The position numbers and the translations under genes are program-made. This document shows positions 16,703-25,965 of a stretch of DNA of 64,000 nucleotides, piece after piece. The stretch is from positions 101,532 to 165,531 of the forward strand of contig CAMYMF010000002.1 in NCBI GenBank assembly GCA_947259355.1, given 5' to 3'. Numbering within the stretch: the first letter of the stretch is position 1; the number at the start of each line of letters is the position of its first letter. This stretch comes from an uncultured Nitrospirota bacterium (GTDB lineage: Bacteria; CG2-30-53-67). The notes beneath the pieces are model-generated. The model had not been told where the DNA came from and made no database searches. It saw nothing but the letters and a program-made list of their open reading frames with translations.

Positions 16703-17461
16703 ATGGGTCTCTCGAGAGCGCTGCGGATTCTAACGATTGCCGGTTCGGATCCCACGGGGGGCGCAGGCATCCAGGCGGACCTTCGAACCTTTGACCGGCT
16801 CAGGGCGCAGGGCCGTTCCGTGATCACCGCGATTACCGTACAGGATCGTCGGGGGGTGCACGATTTCTTTCCGGTCTCCCCGGAGGTTTTGAAGCGGCAA
16901 CTCGAAGCGGTGCTTCGGGACTCACCGCCCGATGCGGTCAAGACGGGCATGCTGGTCAACGGAGAAACGGTCCACGTCGTGGCGGGGCTGCTCCGCCGCT
17001 TTCCACCGCCGGTGCTCGTCGTGGATCCGGTGATCCGCTCCTCCGGTGGGGTGGCGCTTCTCAGCCCTGACGGGGTGGCCGCCCTGCGTTCGATGCTGCT
17101 TCCCATGGCGACCGTAGTGACGCCCAATCTTCCCGAAGCGGAGGCCCTGGCCGGTCTGCGGCAGGCGCCGGGTGTTTCCACAGCGGCATTTGTGCAGTCC
17201 CTCTGTGAGAAGATCATTGCCCAGGGGCCCCGTTACGTCATCATCACTGGGGGGCACCGCTCGGGGGACCCCGTCGATGTTCTCTGCGACAGGCAGGAGG
17301 TCCGCGCCTTTGGATCCCGTCGACTCGCAGGCGAGCTGCACGGCAGCGGTTGCATCTTTGCGTCGGCCCTTTCCGTCCACCTGGCGGCAGGACGCCCCGT
17401 CGAAGAGGCCCTGCGCCGGGCCAAGACCTACACGCGCGCGCGGCTTCGGGAGCAGCTCTGA
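16703..17461 (+). CDS. thiD: Hydroxymethylpyrimidine/phosphomethylpyrimidine kinase
   Basis: ThiD phosphorylates HMP and HMP-P in thiamine synthesis. The 252-residue protein has GSDPTGGAGIQADL near the N terminus, AVKTGML, DPVIRSSGG, a TPNLPEAEAL strand and the anion-hole motif HGSGCIFASAL, where HGTGC is usual. No fused ThiE domain is present, and no other thi gene is adjacent. It follows larB by six bases and ends the rightward run before the dcw promoter. Confidence 0.92.
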   Translation: MGLSRALRILTIAGSDPTGGAGIQADLRTFDRLRAQGRSVITAITVQDRRGVHDFFPVSPEVLKRQLEAVLRDSPPDAVKTGMLVNGETVHVVAGLLRRFPPPVLVVDPVIRSSGGVALLSPDGVAALRSMLLPMATVVTPNLPEAEALAGLRQAPGVSTAAFVQSLCEKIIAQGPRYVIITGGHRSGDPVDVLCDRQEVRAFGSRRLAGELHGSGCIFASALSVHLAAGRPVEEALRRAKTYTRARLREQL

Positions 17462-17663
17462 GTTCTCCCCACATCGTACCACCGCTGAGTTCCCTCTTTT
17501 GCCTCTGCTTTCCTGCCCAAGCCCATCCGTCCATATCTGACCCATTCATGTCCCGCTGGCACAAGATATTGGATCCGATCCGCGATAAATAGATGACGAT
17601 TCGGCCCCTCGGCCAGCCGCGAAGTGGGAACCGTGCGCGCCAAGCGAAAATTCAATATTTTCC

Positions 17664-17693
17664 TTGACATATCCGAAATCCCGCAGTTATACT
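17664..17693 (+). promoter_or_regulatory. Sigma-70 promoter of the dcw cluster
   Basis: TTGACA (17664-17669) and TATACT (17688-17693) are 18 bases apart. Transcription would start near 17700, just before the MraZ boxes. No other strong promoter was seen before ftsZ, so it may drive the long division and cell-wall operon. Confidence 0.85.
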
Positions 17694-17702
17694 TCGGGCC
17701 TG

Positions 17703-17732
17703 AGTGGAGCGAAGTGGGAGAAAGTGGGGACT
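17703..17732 (+). promoter_or_regulatory. Three 10-bp MraZ operator boxes
   Basis: AGTGGAGCGA, AGTGGGAGAA and AGTGGGGACT start at 17703, 17713 and 17723. The exact 10-base period and the TGGG core match the MraZ-binding repeats known upstream of mraZ. They lie between the promoter and the GTG start and include the ribosome-binding GGGGA, so binding could block both transcription and translation. Confidence 0.85.
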
Positions 17733-17734
17733 GC

Positions 17735-18169
17735 GTGTTCAGGGGCAAGTTTACGCACAACATCGACGCCAAAGGTCGCCTCAGCTTTCCCGCCAAATTC
17801 CGGGAAGTACTCTCCGGAAACTTCGAAGAAAAACTGATCGTCATCAAATACAATCGCTGTCTTCGCGCCTATCCGCTCTCCGAGTGGATCGCCTTTGAAA
17901 ACGCGCGCAACAAGCAGTACCGTACGCCGGCGCAGGAGGAAACACTGCGAATGGTACTCGGCTCCCTGGGCGAGTGCGGTTTCGACAAACAGGGGCGCAT
18001 CCTGATACCCCAGGACTTGCGGGACTACGCTGGACTGAACAAGGAAGTCGTCCTGGTGGGGGTTTTCAACAAGATTGAAATCTGGGCCAGTCAGCGCTGG
18101 GACGAGGAAGTGCTGCGCGTGCAGGAATCCCAGGATCTACCGGAGGCATTGGCCCAGCTCGGCCTGTAA
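17735..18169 (+). CDS. mraZ: Transcriptional regulator MraZ
   Basis: This 144-residue protein has two AbrB-like swapped-hairpin domains, each with the DxxGR signature (NIDAKGRLSFP near residue 11 and FDKQGRILIP near residue 78). MraZ forms a ring-shaped DNA-binding oligomer and represses its own dcw operon. GTG 17735 is chosen because it places the first domain at the N terminus as in the family. A longer in-frame start would read through the promoter and operator boxes. It is the first gene of the cluster. Confidence 0.95.
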   Translation: MFRGKFTHNIDAKGRLSFPAKFREVLSGNFEEKLIVIKYNRCLRAYPLSEWIAFENARNKQYRTPAQEETLRMVLGSLGECGFDKQGRILIPQDLRDYAGLNKEVVLVGVFNKIEIWASQRWDEEVLRVQESQDLPEALAQLGL

Positions 18170-18221
18170 GGGGGGCTTCGCGGACACATTGGCAACCCTT
18201 GCGGCCACGGGGGAGGGGCGG

Positions 18222-18623
18222 ATGGGAGGTTGTGGGGATCAAAAGCTCAAGGTCATGGTGCTCAGACTCGACCGGGACATTGATGTACGGGACATGGAGC
18301 GGATTTGCGAGGTGGTCGATGCCTATCGGGCTCGGGGCTTTTCGTTCTCCATTCTCGATCTGGGCGGCGTGCATCACGTCAACGGTGTCGGTCTGAGACA
18401 TTTGTCCAAAACGGCCGTGCAGCTGCGCGCGTCGGGCGGCGCGCTCACCATATCGGGGATGAGCGGTTCCCTGAAGAGCATCTTCGAAACTGTCGGCGTC
18501 TACAATGATTTCGAGTACGTTATCAGCTCGACGCGAGCGATCGAGGCAATCAAGGAAGCGCGCGGCGCCCGGGATCTCGACCTCGCCGTCATCCGCGGTC
18601 GGGGTTTGCAGGGGATCCATTGA
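18222..18623 (+). CDS. STAS-domain protein (anti-sigma antagonist-like) within the dcw cluster
   Basis: This 133-residue single-domain protein aligns with STAS/SpoIIAA-type proteins: a VMVLRLDRDIDVRD strand, FSILDLGGVHHVNGVGL and a C-terminal FETVGVYNDFEYVISS helix and strand. The position that normally holds the phosphorylated Ser/Thr (DSSG-type) reads VNGVG, so regulation by a serine kinase looks unlikely. ATG 18222 follows GGGGGAGGGG closely. The gene sits between mraZ and rsmH, where no such gene is usual. Its partner is unknown. Confidence 0.8.
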   Translation: MGGCGDQKLKVMVLRLDRDIDVRDMERICEVVDAYRARGFSFSILDLGGVHHVNGVGLRHLSKTAVQLRASGGALTISGMSGSLKSIFETVGVYNDFEYVISSTRAIEAIKEARGARDLDLAVIRGRGLQGIH

Positions 18624-18669
18624 CGGCCGGCGAGTCGGGCAAGCGCGCAGGGCCGATGCGGCCCGTGGG

Positions 18670-19623
18670 GTGGCCTGTCCGTTGACTGTCAGACACGAAC
18701 CGGTCCTGTTGCAGCAGAGTCTTGAAGCGCTGCAGATTCGCGCCGCCGGCATCTATGTCGATTGCACCCTCGGCGGCGGCGGGCATGCTGAGCCGATCGT
18801 GCAAAGGCTCTCGGGGGACGGCCTGCTCATTGGCCTCGATCAGGACGCCGAAGCCATTGCCCGTGCCACCCGGCGGCTCGCTCCCTTTGGGTCCCGGGTG
18901 AGGATATTGCAGGGGAACTTCCGCCACGTGGCGGCTCTGCTCCATGCGGCAGAGGTCGACCGGGTTGATGGGATCCTGATGGATCTCGGCCTGTCGCGCG
19001 ATCAGTTGGAGGCCACCTTGGGAGGGTTCAGTTTTCTGAGGGACGCCCCGCTGGATATGCGGATGAATCGTGACGCGTCCATTCCGACGGCGGGCGATAT
19101 CCTCAACGGGGCCGACCCGAAAACACTGGGGAAGATGCTTTTAGAATACGGCGAAGAGAAGCGATGGCGGACCATCGTGAGGGCTGTTGTCAAAGCTCGT
19201 GAAGCGGCGCCCATTCGAACCACGCGACAGTTGGCCGATTTGGTCACGCGGGCCTTGCCGGGGGCACGGCGTTACAAGATTCATCCCGCGACGCGCACGT
19301 TTCAGGCTTTGCGAATCGCCGTGAACGACGAGCTGAATGCACTCCGGGAAGGACTTCAAGGGGCCTTTCATCGGCTCAGGCCGGGCGGTCGACTCTGTGT
19401 GATCTCCTTTCATTCGCTGGAAGACCGGATCGTGAAGCACTTTTTTCAAGCTCTGGAGAAGGGGTGTGTCTGTCCACCGGCCCTGCCGGTCTGTGCGTGT
19501 GGCAAAACCCCCTCCCTGCGGCGTGTCCATCGCCGGCCCATTGTGCCGTCTGCCGCTGAGGTGAAGCGCAACCCAGCGGCCCGAAGCGCTCGGCTTCGGA
19601 CCGGCGAAAAGTTGTCGGAGTAA
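18670..19623 (+). CDS. rsmH: 16S rRNA (cytosine-1402-N4)-methyltransferase RsmH
   Basis: RsmH methylates N4 of C1402 in the ribosomal decoding site using S-adenosylmethionine. The protein shows HEPVLLQQSLEAL at the start, DCTLGGGGHAEPI (AdoMet loop), LIGLDQDAEAI, ILMDLGLSRDQLE, the GFSF...PLDMRM motif and ISFHSLEDRIVKHFF. Length is 317 residues from GTG 18670. TTG 18682 is an alternative, and neither has a strong ribosome site. The small region of CxCPP-type cysteines near residue 270 is normal for the family. Confidence 0.95.
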   Translation: MACPLTVRHEPVLLQQSLEALQIRAAGIYVDCTLGGGGHAEPIVQRLSGDGLLIGLDQDAEAIARATRRLAPFGSRVRILQGNFRHVAALLHAAEVDRVDGILMDLGLSRDQLEATLGGFSFLRDAPLDMRMNRDASIPTAGDILNGADPKTLGKMLLEYGEEKRWRTIVRAVVKAREAAPIRTTRQLADLVTRALPGARRYKIHPATRTFQALRIAVNDELNALREGLQGAFHRLRPGGRLCVISFHSLEDRIVKHFFQALEKGCVCPPALPVCACGKTPSLRRVHRRPIVPSAAEVKRNPAARSARLRTGEKLSE

Positions 19624-19626
19624 ACC

Positions 19627-19962
19627 ATGCACCCTCAGACCCGGGCGCTTTCGGGCCCGCAGAAGATCAATATTTTCTCCAAGAAGAACCCGGCGCGCGT
19701 CCGGCTCCGTCTGCCTTATCTGTTGGTGGTGCTCTTCGGTATCTTTGTCGGGATCTTCGCCGTCTGGGAACGCATCCACTACGTCCGGCTCGGCTACGAC
19801 ATCGCTCTCTTGAAGCAGGAGAACGAAAAACTGGTCAAGGAGCATCGCACCCTGCTGCTCGAGTTGAAGACGTCCATTTCTCTGGACAAGGTCGAAAAGC
19901 GTGCCCGGAAGACGCTGAAAATGGAAGTCCCCGAGCGGGGCCAGGTTCTCTACGTCAAGTAA
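19627..19962 (+). CDS. ftsL: Cell division protein FtsL
   Basis: This 111-residue single-pass membrane protein has a basic cytoplasmic N terminus of ~30 residues and a transmembrane segment (~residues 30-48, LPYLLVVLFGIFVG). A periplasmic coiled coil follows (~55-100) with the typical leucine-zipper character. Sequence is poorly conserved in this family. The call rests on topology, size and position between rsmH and ftsI. FtsL would bridge FtsQ/FtsB and activate the FtsWI synthase. It starts three bases after the rsmH stop. Confidence 0.85.
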   Translation: MHPQTRALSGPQKINIFSKKNPARVRLRLPYLLVVLFGIFVGIFAVWERIHYVRLGYDIALLKQENEKLVKEHRTLLLELKTSISLDKVEKRARKTLKMEVPERGQVLYVK

Positions 19963-20042
19963 CGGGGCCCCCGCATGGGGCGCGGGGTCAGCCAGACCCC
20001 TTGCCGGTGCGGCGGCAACGTCTCCTTTGGATGGGTGGTTTG

Positions 20043-21812
20043 ATGAAACGTTTTGCCCGTGATGGCTATCCCTTCAAGATCTTTGTGCTGGTGCTTCTCT
20101 TTGCTGTGGGATACGGGCTCGTTATTTATCGCCTCTTTGTGCTGCAGGTGCGCGATCATGAGCGGCTTCGGGAGATGGCGAGACGCCAGCAGTCCCGTAC
20201 GGTGAAGATTGTCCCCAGGCGGGGAACCATCTACGATCAGAAAGGGCGGGAGCTGGCCATCAGCGTCGACACCATTTCGCTCTATGCCGTGCCGCCGCAA
20301 ATCCACGACAAGCGGCGGACCGCAAAGATCCTCTCGAAGCTGACCGGTGAGAAGCAGCGAAAAATTCTGCGGGAACTTCTCAAGAAGAGGCAGTTCGTTT
20401 GGGTGGCTCGAAAACTCGACCCCAGCATTATGGACAAGCTGGCCCAGAAAGAGCTCGATGGGATCTATTCGCTCTATGAGAGCAAACGATTCTACCCGAA
20501 CCGCTCCCTGGGGGCAGGATTCCTCGGTTTCGTCGGACTGGACAATCAGGGATTGGAGGGGGTGGAGTTTCAGTACGACGACGCCATTAAGGGCAAGCCC
20601 GGCTGGTTTGTGGCCGGTGTCGATGCCAAGCGTCGTCAGATCATGACACCCGAAGAAGGTTACCTGCAGCCTACGGGCGGCAACGACCTGGTACTCACAA
20701 TGGACAATGTGATCCAGTACATCACCGAGGTGGAGCTCCGGCAGGCCTTCCGAGAGCATGGCGCGCGGGCCGGCATGGCCGTGATGATCCGTCCCGCCAC
20801 CGGCGAGATCCTCTCCATGGCCAGCTATCCCACCTTCAACCCGAACGAATTTCAGTCGTACCGACCGCGGCTTCGCCGCAACCTCCCCATACTGGAAAAC
20901 TTCGAGCCCGGTTCAACCTTCAAGCTGGTGACGCTTGCAACGGCCCTTGATCTGGGGATCGTGAAACCCCGAGATATCTTTTTCTGTGAGAATGGTGCGT
21001 ATCGCTACCGCAGCACCGTCTACCACGACACCCATGAGTACGGCTGGCTCTCCGTCCGGCAGATCCTCCAGAAAAGCAGCAATATCGGCGCCATTAAGAT
21101 CAGTGAACAGTTGGACCGCCAGGACTTCTACCGCTACATACAGGATTTCGGTTTCGGAGACAAGACGGGCGTGGCCCTGCCCGGCGAATCGACCGGTGTG
21201 CTCCGCTCACCCCGCAACTGGTCGGGGCTCTCCATGCCCTCGCTCTCCATGGGGCAGGAGCTGTCCGTGACGGCGCTGCAGCTGCTCAGTGCAACGGCGG
21301 CCATTGCCAATGATGGGGTACGGATGCAGCCCTACACGGTGGCGCGCATTGTGACGCCCGACGGAAAGGTCTTGGTGGAAAACGGGCCGCGAGCTGTGAA
21401 GCAGGTCATCTTGCCGAAGACGGCGCAATATATGTTGCGCTGCATGGAATCGGTGGTCACGGAAGACGGCACGGCCCCGCAGGCGGCGGTGCCGGGTTTT
21501 CGGGTCGCAGGGAAAACCGGCACGGCCCAGAAGTATGACCGACAGCTCGGCAGCTATTCCCATAGCAAGTTCACGAGTTCCTTTGTCGGTGTGGTGCCTG
21601 CGGACAAACCGGAGATTGCGCTCATTGTCGTGTTGGATGAGCCACAGGGCAAGATCCGTTACGGGGGCACCGTTGCCGGACCGGTCTTTCGGAGAATTGC
21701 GGAACGGACCCTACGCTACCTTCGGGTCGCACCGCCCCAAACGCCCGAGGTGGTCCTCTCTGCGTCCGAAGGGGAGGCGGTACCCCTCCAGGCCATCGGC
21801 GGGAGGAGCTGA
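20043..21812 (+). CDS. ftsI: Division-specific peptidoglycan transpeptidase (class B PBP, FtsI)
   Basis: FtsI crosslinks septal peptidoglycan. The 589-residue protein has an N-terminal membrane anchor (~residues 10-30), a PBP dimer domain with the RGTIYDQKGRELA motif, and the transpeptidase domain. Catalytic Ser291 and Lys294 lie in GSTFK, the SxN motif is Ser345-Asn347 and KTG begins at Lys491. ATG 20043 is chosen; in-frame codons upstream add ~14 residues without better ribosome sites. No PASTA domain is present. The stop overlaps the murE start by one base. Confidence 0.95.
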   Translation: MKRFARDGYPFKIFVLVLLFAVGYGLVIYRLFVLQVRDHERLREMARRQQSRTVKIVPRRGTIYDQKGRELAISVDTISLYAVPPQIHDKRRTAKILSKLTGEKQRKILRELLKKRQFVWVARKLDPSIMDKLAQKELDGIYSLYESKRFYPNRSLGAGFLGFVGLDNQGLEGVEFQYDDAIKGKPGWFVAGVDAKRRQIMTPEEGYLQPTGGNDLVLTMDNVIQYITEVELRQAFREHGARAGMAVMIRPATGEILSMASYPTFNPNEFQSYRPRLRRNLPILENFEPGSTFKLVTLATALDLGIVKPRDIFFCENGAYRYRSTVYHDTHEYGWLSVRQILQKSSNIGAIKISEQLDRQDFYRYIQDFGFGDKTGVALPGESTGVLRSPRNWSGLSMPSLSMGQELSVTALQLLSATAAIANDGVRMQPYTVARIVTPDGKVLVENGPRAVKQVILPKTAQYMLRCMESVVTEDGTAPQAAVPGFRVAGKTGTAQKYDRQLGSYSHSKFTSSFVGVVPADKPEIALIVVLDEPQGKIRYGGTVAGPVFRRIAERTLRYLRVAPPQTPEVVLSASEGEAVPLQAIGGRS

Positions 21813-23284
21813 TGCGGTTGGAGCAGCTCCTGCAGGTGCTACCGGATGCACAGGTTTTGGGGGATCCCGCCGGGATAGAGATACTGGACCTGGCAGATGA
21901 TTCCAGAAAAGCTGCACCGGGGTGCTTGTTTGTCGCGATTCAGGGGGAACGAACAGACGGACATGACTACATTGAAGAGGCGCTGGGGCGCGGCGCGCTG
22001 GCTGTGATCCTCGAGAAAGAACGAACAATCCCATCGGCCGTGGGCATCAAGGTGCGCGACAGCACCGAGGCCCTGGCTGCTGTGGCGGCGAAATTCTTCG
22101 ACGATCCCTCGCAGCGCATGAAGGTGGTTGGCATTACGGGCACCAACGGAAAGACCACCACCTCCCTTCTCGTGCACCGCATCCTGCGGGAGGCAGGGTA
22201 TCGCCCAGGGCTGATCGGTACCCTGCGCTACGAGGTCGGTCATGAGGTGACGGCGGCCCTGAACACCACGCCCGGCTCCCTGGAGCTGCAGCGGCTCCTG
22301 CATCGGATGTGCGTTGCCGGGAACGATTCCTGTGTGATGGAGGTGTCGTCCCACGGTCTGGCCCTAGGTCGAGTACGAGGGTGTCGTTTCGACATGCGAG
22401 TCTTTATGAACTTGACTCGGGATCACCTCGATTTTCACGCCACCATGGATGCATACTTCGCTGCCAAAGAAAGCCTCTTTGAACCGTCCTTTGCCAAGGA
22501 GGGGGCCGTGTCCATTATCAATATCGACGATCCCTGGGGCCGGCGGCTGGCAGCAGGTTGCGCCGGGTCGGTGCGGACTTTCGGCCTTGGCAACGAGGCC
22601 GATTTGCAGGCCTCAGAGGTGGTGAATAGCATCGACGGGGTCTCCTTTTCCGTGGGGGACGCGGAGCACCCTGTGCGGATCGTCTCGCCGCTGAGCGGGA
22701 CCCATAATGTGGAGAACATCCTGGCAGCCCTCTCGGTGGGGTCGGTCCTGTGAGTCCCGCTGGCCGTGCAGGCACAGGCCGTGGCGGACGTGGTGTCCGT
22801 GCCGGGCCGCTTTGAAAAGATCCGGGGACCTGGTTTTTCGGTGATCGTCGACTATGCCCATACGGATGACGCCCTACGCAACCTTCTGGAAAGCGCGCGG
22901 GAGGTCTGTCAGCAGAGGCTTATCACCGTTTTCGGATGCGGCGGCGATCGGGACCGTGGCAAGCGCCCCCTCATGGGACGTGTTGCGGCCACACTGTCCG
23001 ATGTGGTCATCGTGACCTCAGACAATCCGCGCACCGAGGCACCGGACAAGATCATCGAAAATATTCTTGCGGGCCTGGACCCGTCCAGCAGAGGCGACGT
23101 CCAGGTCACCGTAGACAGGCGCGACGCCATCCGGATCGGCATTGCTCAGGCCCGGCCGGGGGACGTGGTCGTCGTGGCCGGCAAAGGACATGAGGATTAC
23201 CAAATCCTCGGGGAAACGAGAATTCATTTTGACGACCGTGAAGAAGTGCGAAAGGTCCTCGGCCTGCAGCCGAGCGTGTCCTGA
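21812..23284 (+). pseudogene. murE: UDP-MurNAc-tripeptide synthetase MurE, interrupted by an in-frame TGA
   Basis: MurE adds meso-diaminopimelate to UDP-MurNAc-L-Ala-D-Glu. The N-terminal part (to 22750) has DSRKAAPGCLFVA, the ATP loop GITGTNGKTTT, EVSSHGLALGR and NLTRDHLDFH. The C-terminal part holds PGRFEKI, VDYAHTDDAL and the DNPR motif that selects meso-DAP. A TGA at 22751-22753 separates them in the same frame. Ignoring it restores a 490-residue protein, the normal length, and the local sequence predicts Gly at that point. This could be a sequencing error, a recent mutation, readthrough, or two fragments (a GTG at 22766 could start the second). All neighbouring essential genes are intact. 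Confidence 0.85.
22751..22753 (+). other. In-frame TGA codon inside murE
   Basis: The codons run GTC CTG TGA GTC CCG CTG. Homologues usually have a Gly-x-Pro-Leu stretch here, so GGA changed to TGA by one base is the simplest explanation. Confidence 0.85.
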
Positions 23285-23363
23285 TTCGTCCGCAGCCCGC
23301 GGGCTCCGATGGCAGCCGGCTGCCGAGACCCTGAGACCGAACGGTCCGGAGAGGGAGAGTTCG

Positions 23364-24767
23364 TTGCTGAGCACGGCCAATGTACTGCAAGCCACCGGTG
23401 GGGTGTTGCTGACGCCGAAGTGCGAGCACGTCTTCACCGCTGTCGGGATTGATTCCCGGACTGTGGCGCGAGGTGCCCTTTTTGTGGCGCTTCGGGGTGA
23501 GCGGTTTGATGGCCACGAGTTCCTGGGTCAAGCCATCAAGAAAGGCGCCGCCGGTCTCGTGGTACGACAGGATACGCCGGCCGCTCGTCGGTTTGCCACG
23601 GGAAAGGGGACCCGCAGCATCAGTGTCATTGCCGTGGCCGACACCCTCCGGGCCCTACAGGACCTGGCCGCCTTTTATCGCAGGGGGATGGAAATTCCGG
23701 TGGTGGGGGTGACCGGGACCAACGGCAAGACCACCACCAAAGAGATGCTCCATGCCATATTGGCCGTGGGACGGCGGGCCTACCGGTCCCCGGGGAATTT
23801 GAACAACCATATCGGCGTGCCCCTCAGCCTGCTCGGCATGCCCGAAGGGTCGGAGGCAGCTGTTCTCGAATTCGGCATGAGCGCAGCCGGGGAGATTCGC
23901 AGATTGGTCGAGATCGCCCAGCCGACCGTGGCGGTCATCACCAATGTTTCCGAGGCGCACCTGACGACGCTCAGGAGTCTCGATGCGGTGGCCCGGGCAA
24001 AGGGAGAGATCCTGGAATTCCTCCCGGAGGCGGGCTGGGCCGTCTTGAATCGGGACGATCGGCGGGTGTGGGCACTTCGTAAAAAGGTGCGCGCCCAAGT
24101 ACTGAGTTTTGGGTTGAGCCCAGGGTGCGAGGTGACGGCGGGCGACATCGCGTTCGGGGAAAACGGTGCCAGCACGTTTCGCCTCTTGTCGGCGGGTCCC
24201 TCGGCGCAGGTCTGTCTGCGGCGCCCCGGTCGGCATGAAGTGCTGAACGCTTTGGCCGCCGCCGCGGCAGCACAAGCTCTCGGGGTTTCGCCGGACGACA
24301 TGGTGGCGGGACTGGCCGCGTGCGAGATACCGGGGATGCGCTGGGAAATGCAGATGTTGCCGAACGGGGCTCATCTGATTAACGACGCGTACAATGCCAA
24401 CCCGGCCTCCGTGAAGGCCGCCATCCGGACCGTGACGGAGCTGGGCGCAGACCGACGAAACATTGCTGTGCTTGGGGACATGCTTGAGTTGGGCGATTGC
24501 AGCGAAGGGCTGCACCGAGAAGTGGGCCGCGCAGCGGCCGCAGGGTCCTTTGGCCTGCTGATCACTGTGGGAAAACACGCCCGCTGGACAGCGACGGCGG
24601 CCGTGGCGGCCGGGATGGATCAGGCTGCCGTGATACCCTGTGACACCTGGCAGGAGGCAGCTGCCGAACTGACGGAACGGGCCCGGGCGGGGGACCGCAT
24701 TCTGTTGAAGGCTTCCCGGGGCATGGGCTTGGAGCGGATTGCAGACGTGCTGAAGAAACTGGGATAA
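23364..24767 (+). CDS. murF: UDP-MurNAc-tripeptide:D-Ala-D-Ala ligase MurF
   Basis: MurF adds D-Ala-D-Ala to the UDP-MurNAc-tripeptide. The 467-residue protein has IDSRTVARGALFVAL, the ATP loop GVTGTNGKTTTKEM, EFGMSAAGEI, ITNVSEAHL and the C-terminal NDAYNANPASVKAAI and LGDMLELG motifs. TTG 23364 is the best start: GGAGAGGGAGAG lies just upstream and no ATG or GTG fits, while the open frame further 5' overlaps murE. The 79-base gap after murE is the longest among the mur genes here. Confidence 0.95.
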   Translation: MLSTANVLQATGGVLLTPKCEHVFTAVGIDSRTVARGALFVALRGERFDGHEFLGQAIKKGAAGLVVRQDTPAARRFATGKGTRSISVIAVADTLRALQDLAAFYRRGMEIPVVGVTGTNGKTTTKEMLHAILAVGRRAYRSPGNLNNHIGVPLSLLGMPEGSEAAVLEFGMSAAGEIRRLVEIAQPTVAVITNVSEAHLTTLRSLDAVARAKGEILEFLPEAGWAVLNRDDRRVWALRKKVRAQVLSFGLSPGCEVTAGDIAFGENGASTFRLLSAGPSAQVCLRRPGRHEVLNALAAAAAAQALGVSPDDMVAGLAACEIPGMRWEMQMLPNGAHLINDAYNANPASVKAAIRTVTELGADRRNIAVLGDMLELGDCSEGLHREVGRAAAAGSFGLLITVGKHARWTATAAVAAGMDQAAVIPCDTWQEAAAELTERARAGDRILLKASRGMGLERIADVLKKLG

Positions 24768-24797
24768 CTGCTGCGCCCATGGGAACGAGAGAACACC

Positions 24798-25880
24798 ATG
24801 TTGTATCATTTGCTCTACCCACTGCACGAGACGTATCAGGTATTCAATGTGTTCCGCTACATCACCTTCCGCACGGTGGTGGCGGCGTTGACGGCCCTGC
24901 TGATCAGCCTGGTCATCGGACCCTTTCTGATCGACCGGCTGCGGCAGTTCAAAGTGGGAGAGCGGATCAGAGAGCTGGGACCGCAGAACCATCACAAGAA
25001 ATCTGGAACCCCCACCATGGGCGGACTGCTGATTCTGATCTCCGTCTCTGTCTCGACGCTCCTCTGGGCGGACCTGACCAACAAGTTCGTCTGGCTGGTC
25101 CTGCTTGCGACCATGGGGTTTGGCTTGATCGGGTTTTTCGACGATTTCGTGAAACTGGCACGGCCCAGATCGGAGGGGCTCCGACCGCGCACCAAGTTCG
25201 GCCTCCAGCTCCTGCTCGGCTTCATCATCGGGATGATCCTGATCTTAAACCCGTCGGATGCCATCACGACGCTGCTGCCGCTGCCCTTTTTCAAGCGGGC
25301 CATGCCCGACCTGGGCTGGTTCTATCTGCCTCTGGTGATGCTGGTGGTCGTGGGCACCTCCAATGCCGTCAACCTCACAGACGGACTCGATGGATTGGCC
25401 ATCGGGCCGGTGATGATTGCGTCGCTGGTCTATGCCGTCATCGTCTATGCCGCGGGCAACGTGAAATTTGCCAGCTATCTTCAGATCCTTTATGTCAAGG
25501 GGGCCGGAGAATTGACCCTGTTCTGCTTTGCCATGGTTGGTGCGAGTCTTGGCTTTCTCTGGTTCAATACTTATCCGGCCACCGTCTTCATGGGAGACAT
25601 CGGCTCGCTCGCGCTGGGCGGGGCCCTTGGGACGGTGGCGGTGATCAGCAAGCATGAACTGCTGCTGATCCTGGTCGGAGGGATCTTCGTGATAGAGGCC
25701 CTGTCGGTCATTTTGCAGGTGGCCAGTTTCAAGCTGTTCGGCAAGCGGGTGTTCAAAATGGCGCCCATTCATCATCATTATGAACTCAAAGGGTGGGCTG
25801 AGCCAAAGATCATCGTGCGCTTCTGGATCGTGTCGATCATCCTGGCGCTCATGGCCTTGGGGACGCTGAAGCTGCGGTAA
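24798..25880 (+). CDS. mraY: Phospho-N-acetylmuramoyl-pentapeptide transferase MraY
   Basis: MraY transfers phospho-MurNAc-pentapeptide to undecaprenyl phosphate, making lipid I at the inner membrane. The 360-residue protein has about ten transmembrane segments and the family motifs [42 protein letters not shown] and [12 protein letters not shown]. Size and motifs are entirely typical. It lies 30 bases after murF. Confidence 0.97.
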   Translation: MLYHLLYPLHETYQVFNVFRYITFRTVVAALTALLISLVIGPFLIDRLRQFKVGERIRELGPQNHHKKSGTPTMGGLLILISVSVSTLLWADLTNKFVWLVLLATMGFGLIGFFDDFVKLARPRSEGLRPRTKFGLQLLLGFIIGMILILNPSDAITTLLPLPFFKRAMPDLGWFYLPLVMLVVVGTSNAVNLTDGLDGLAIGPVMIASLVYAVIVYAAGNVKFASYLQILYVKGAGELTLFCFAMVGASLGFLWFNTYPATVFMGDIGSLALGGALGTVAVISKHELLLILVGGIFVIEALSVILQVASFKLFGKRVFKMAPIHHHYELKGWAEPKIIVRFWIVSIILALMALGTLKLR

Positions 25881-25965
25881 CGCGAACGTCTCCTCGCGAG
25901 GCGCAGGGAGGATCGCCGTCACGGTGCAAACGACACATTGGCAATTGAGGCAGGCAGAGACGGGG

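Noticed and set aside
22751..22753. Selenocysteine or genetic-code reassignment at the murE TGA
   Set aside because: TGA ends many other genes here, Gly rather than Cys is expected at this site, and MurE is not a known selenoprotein.
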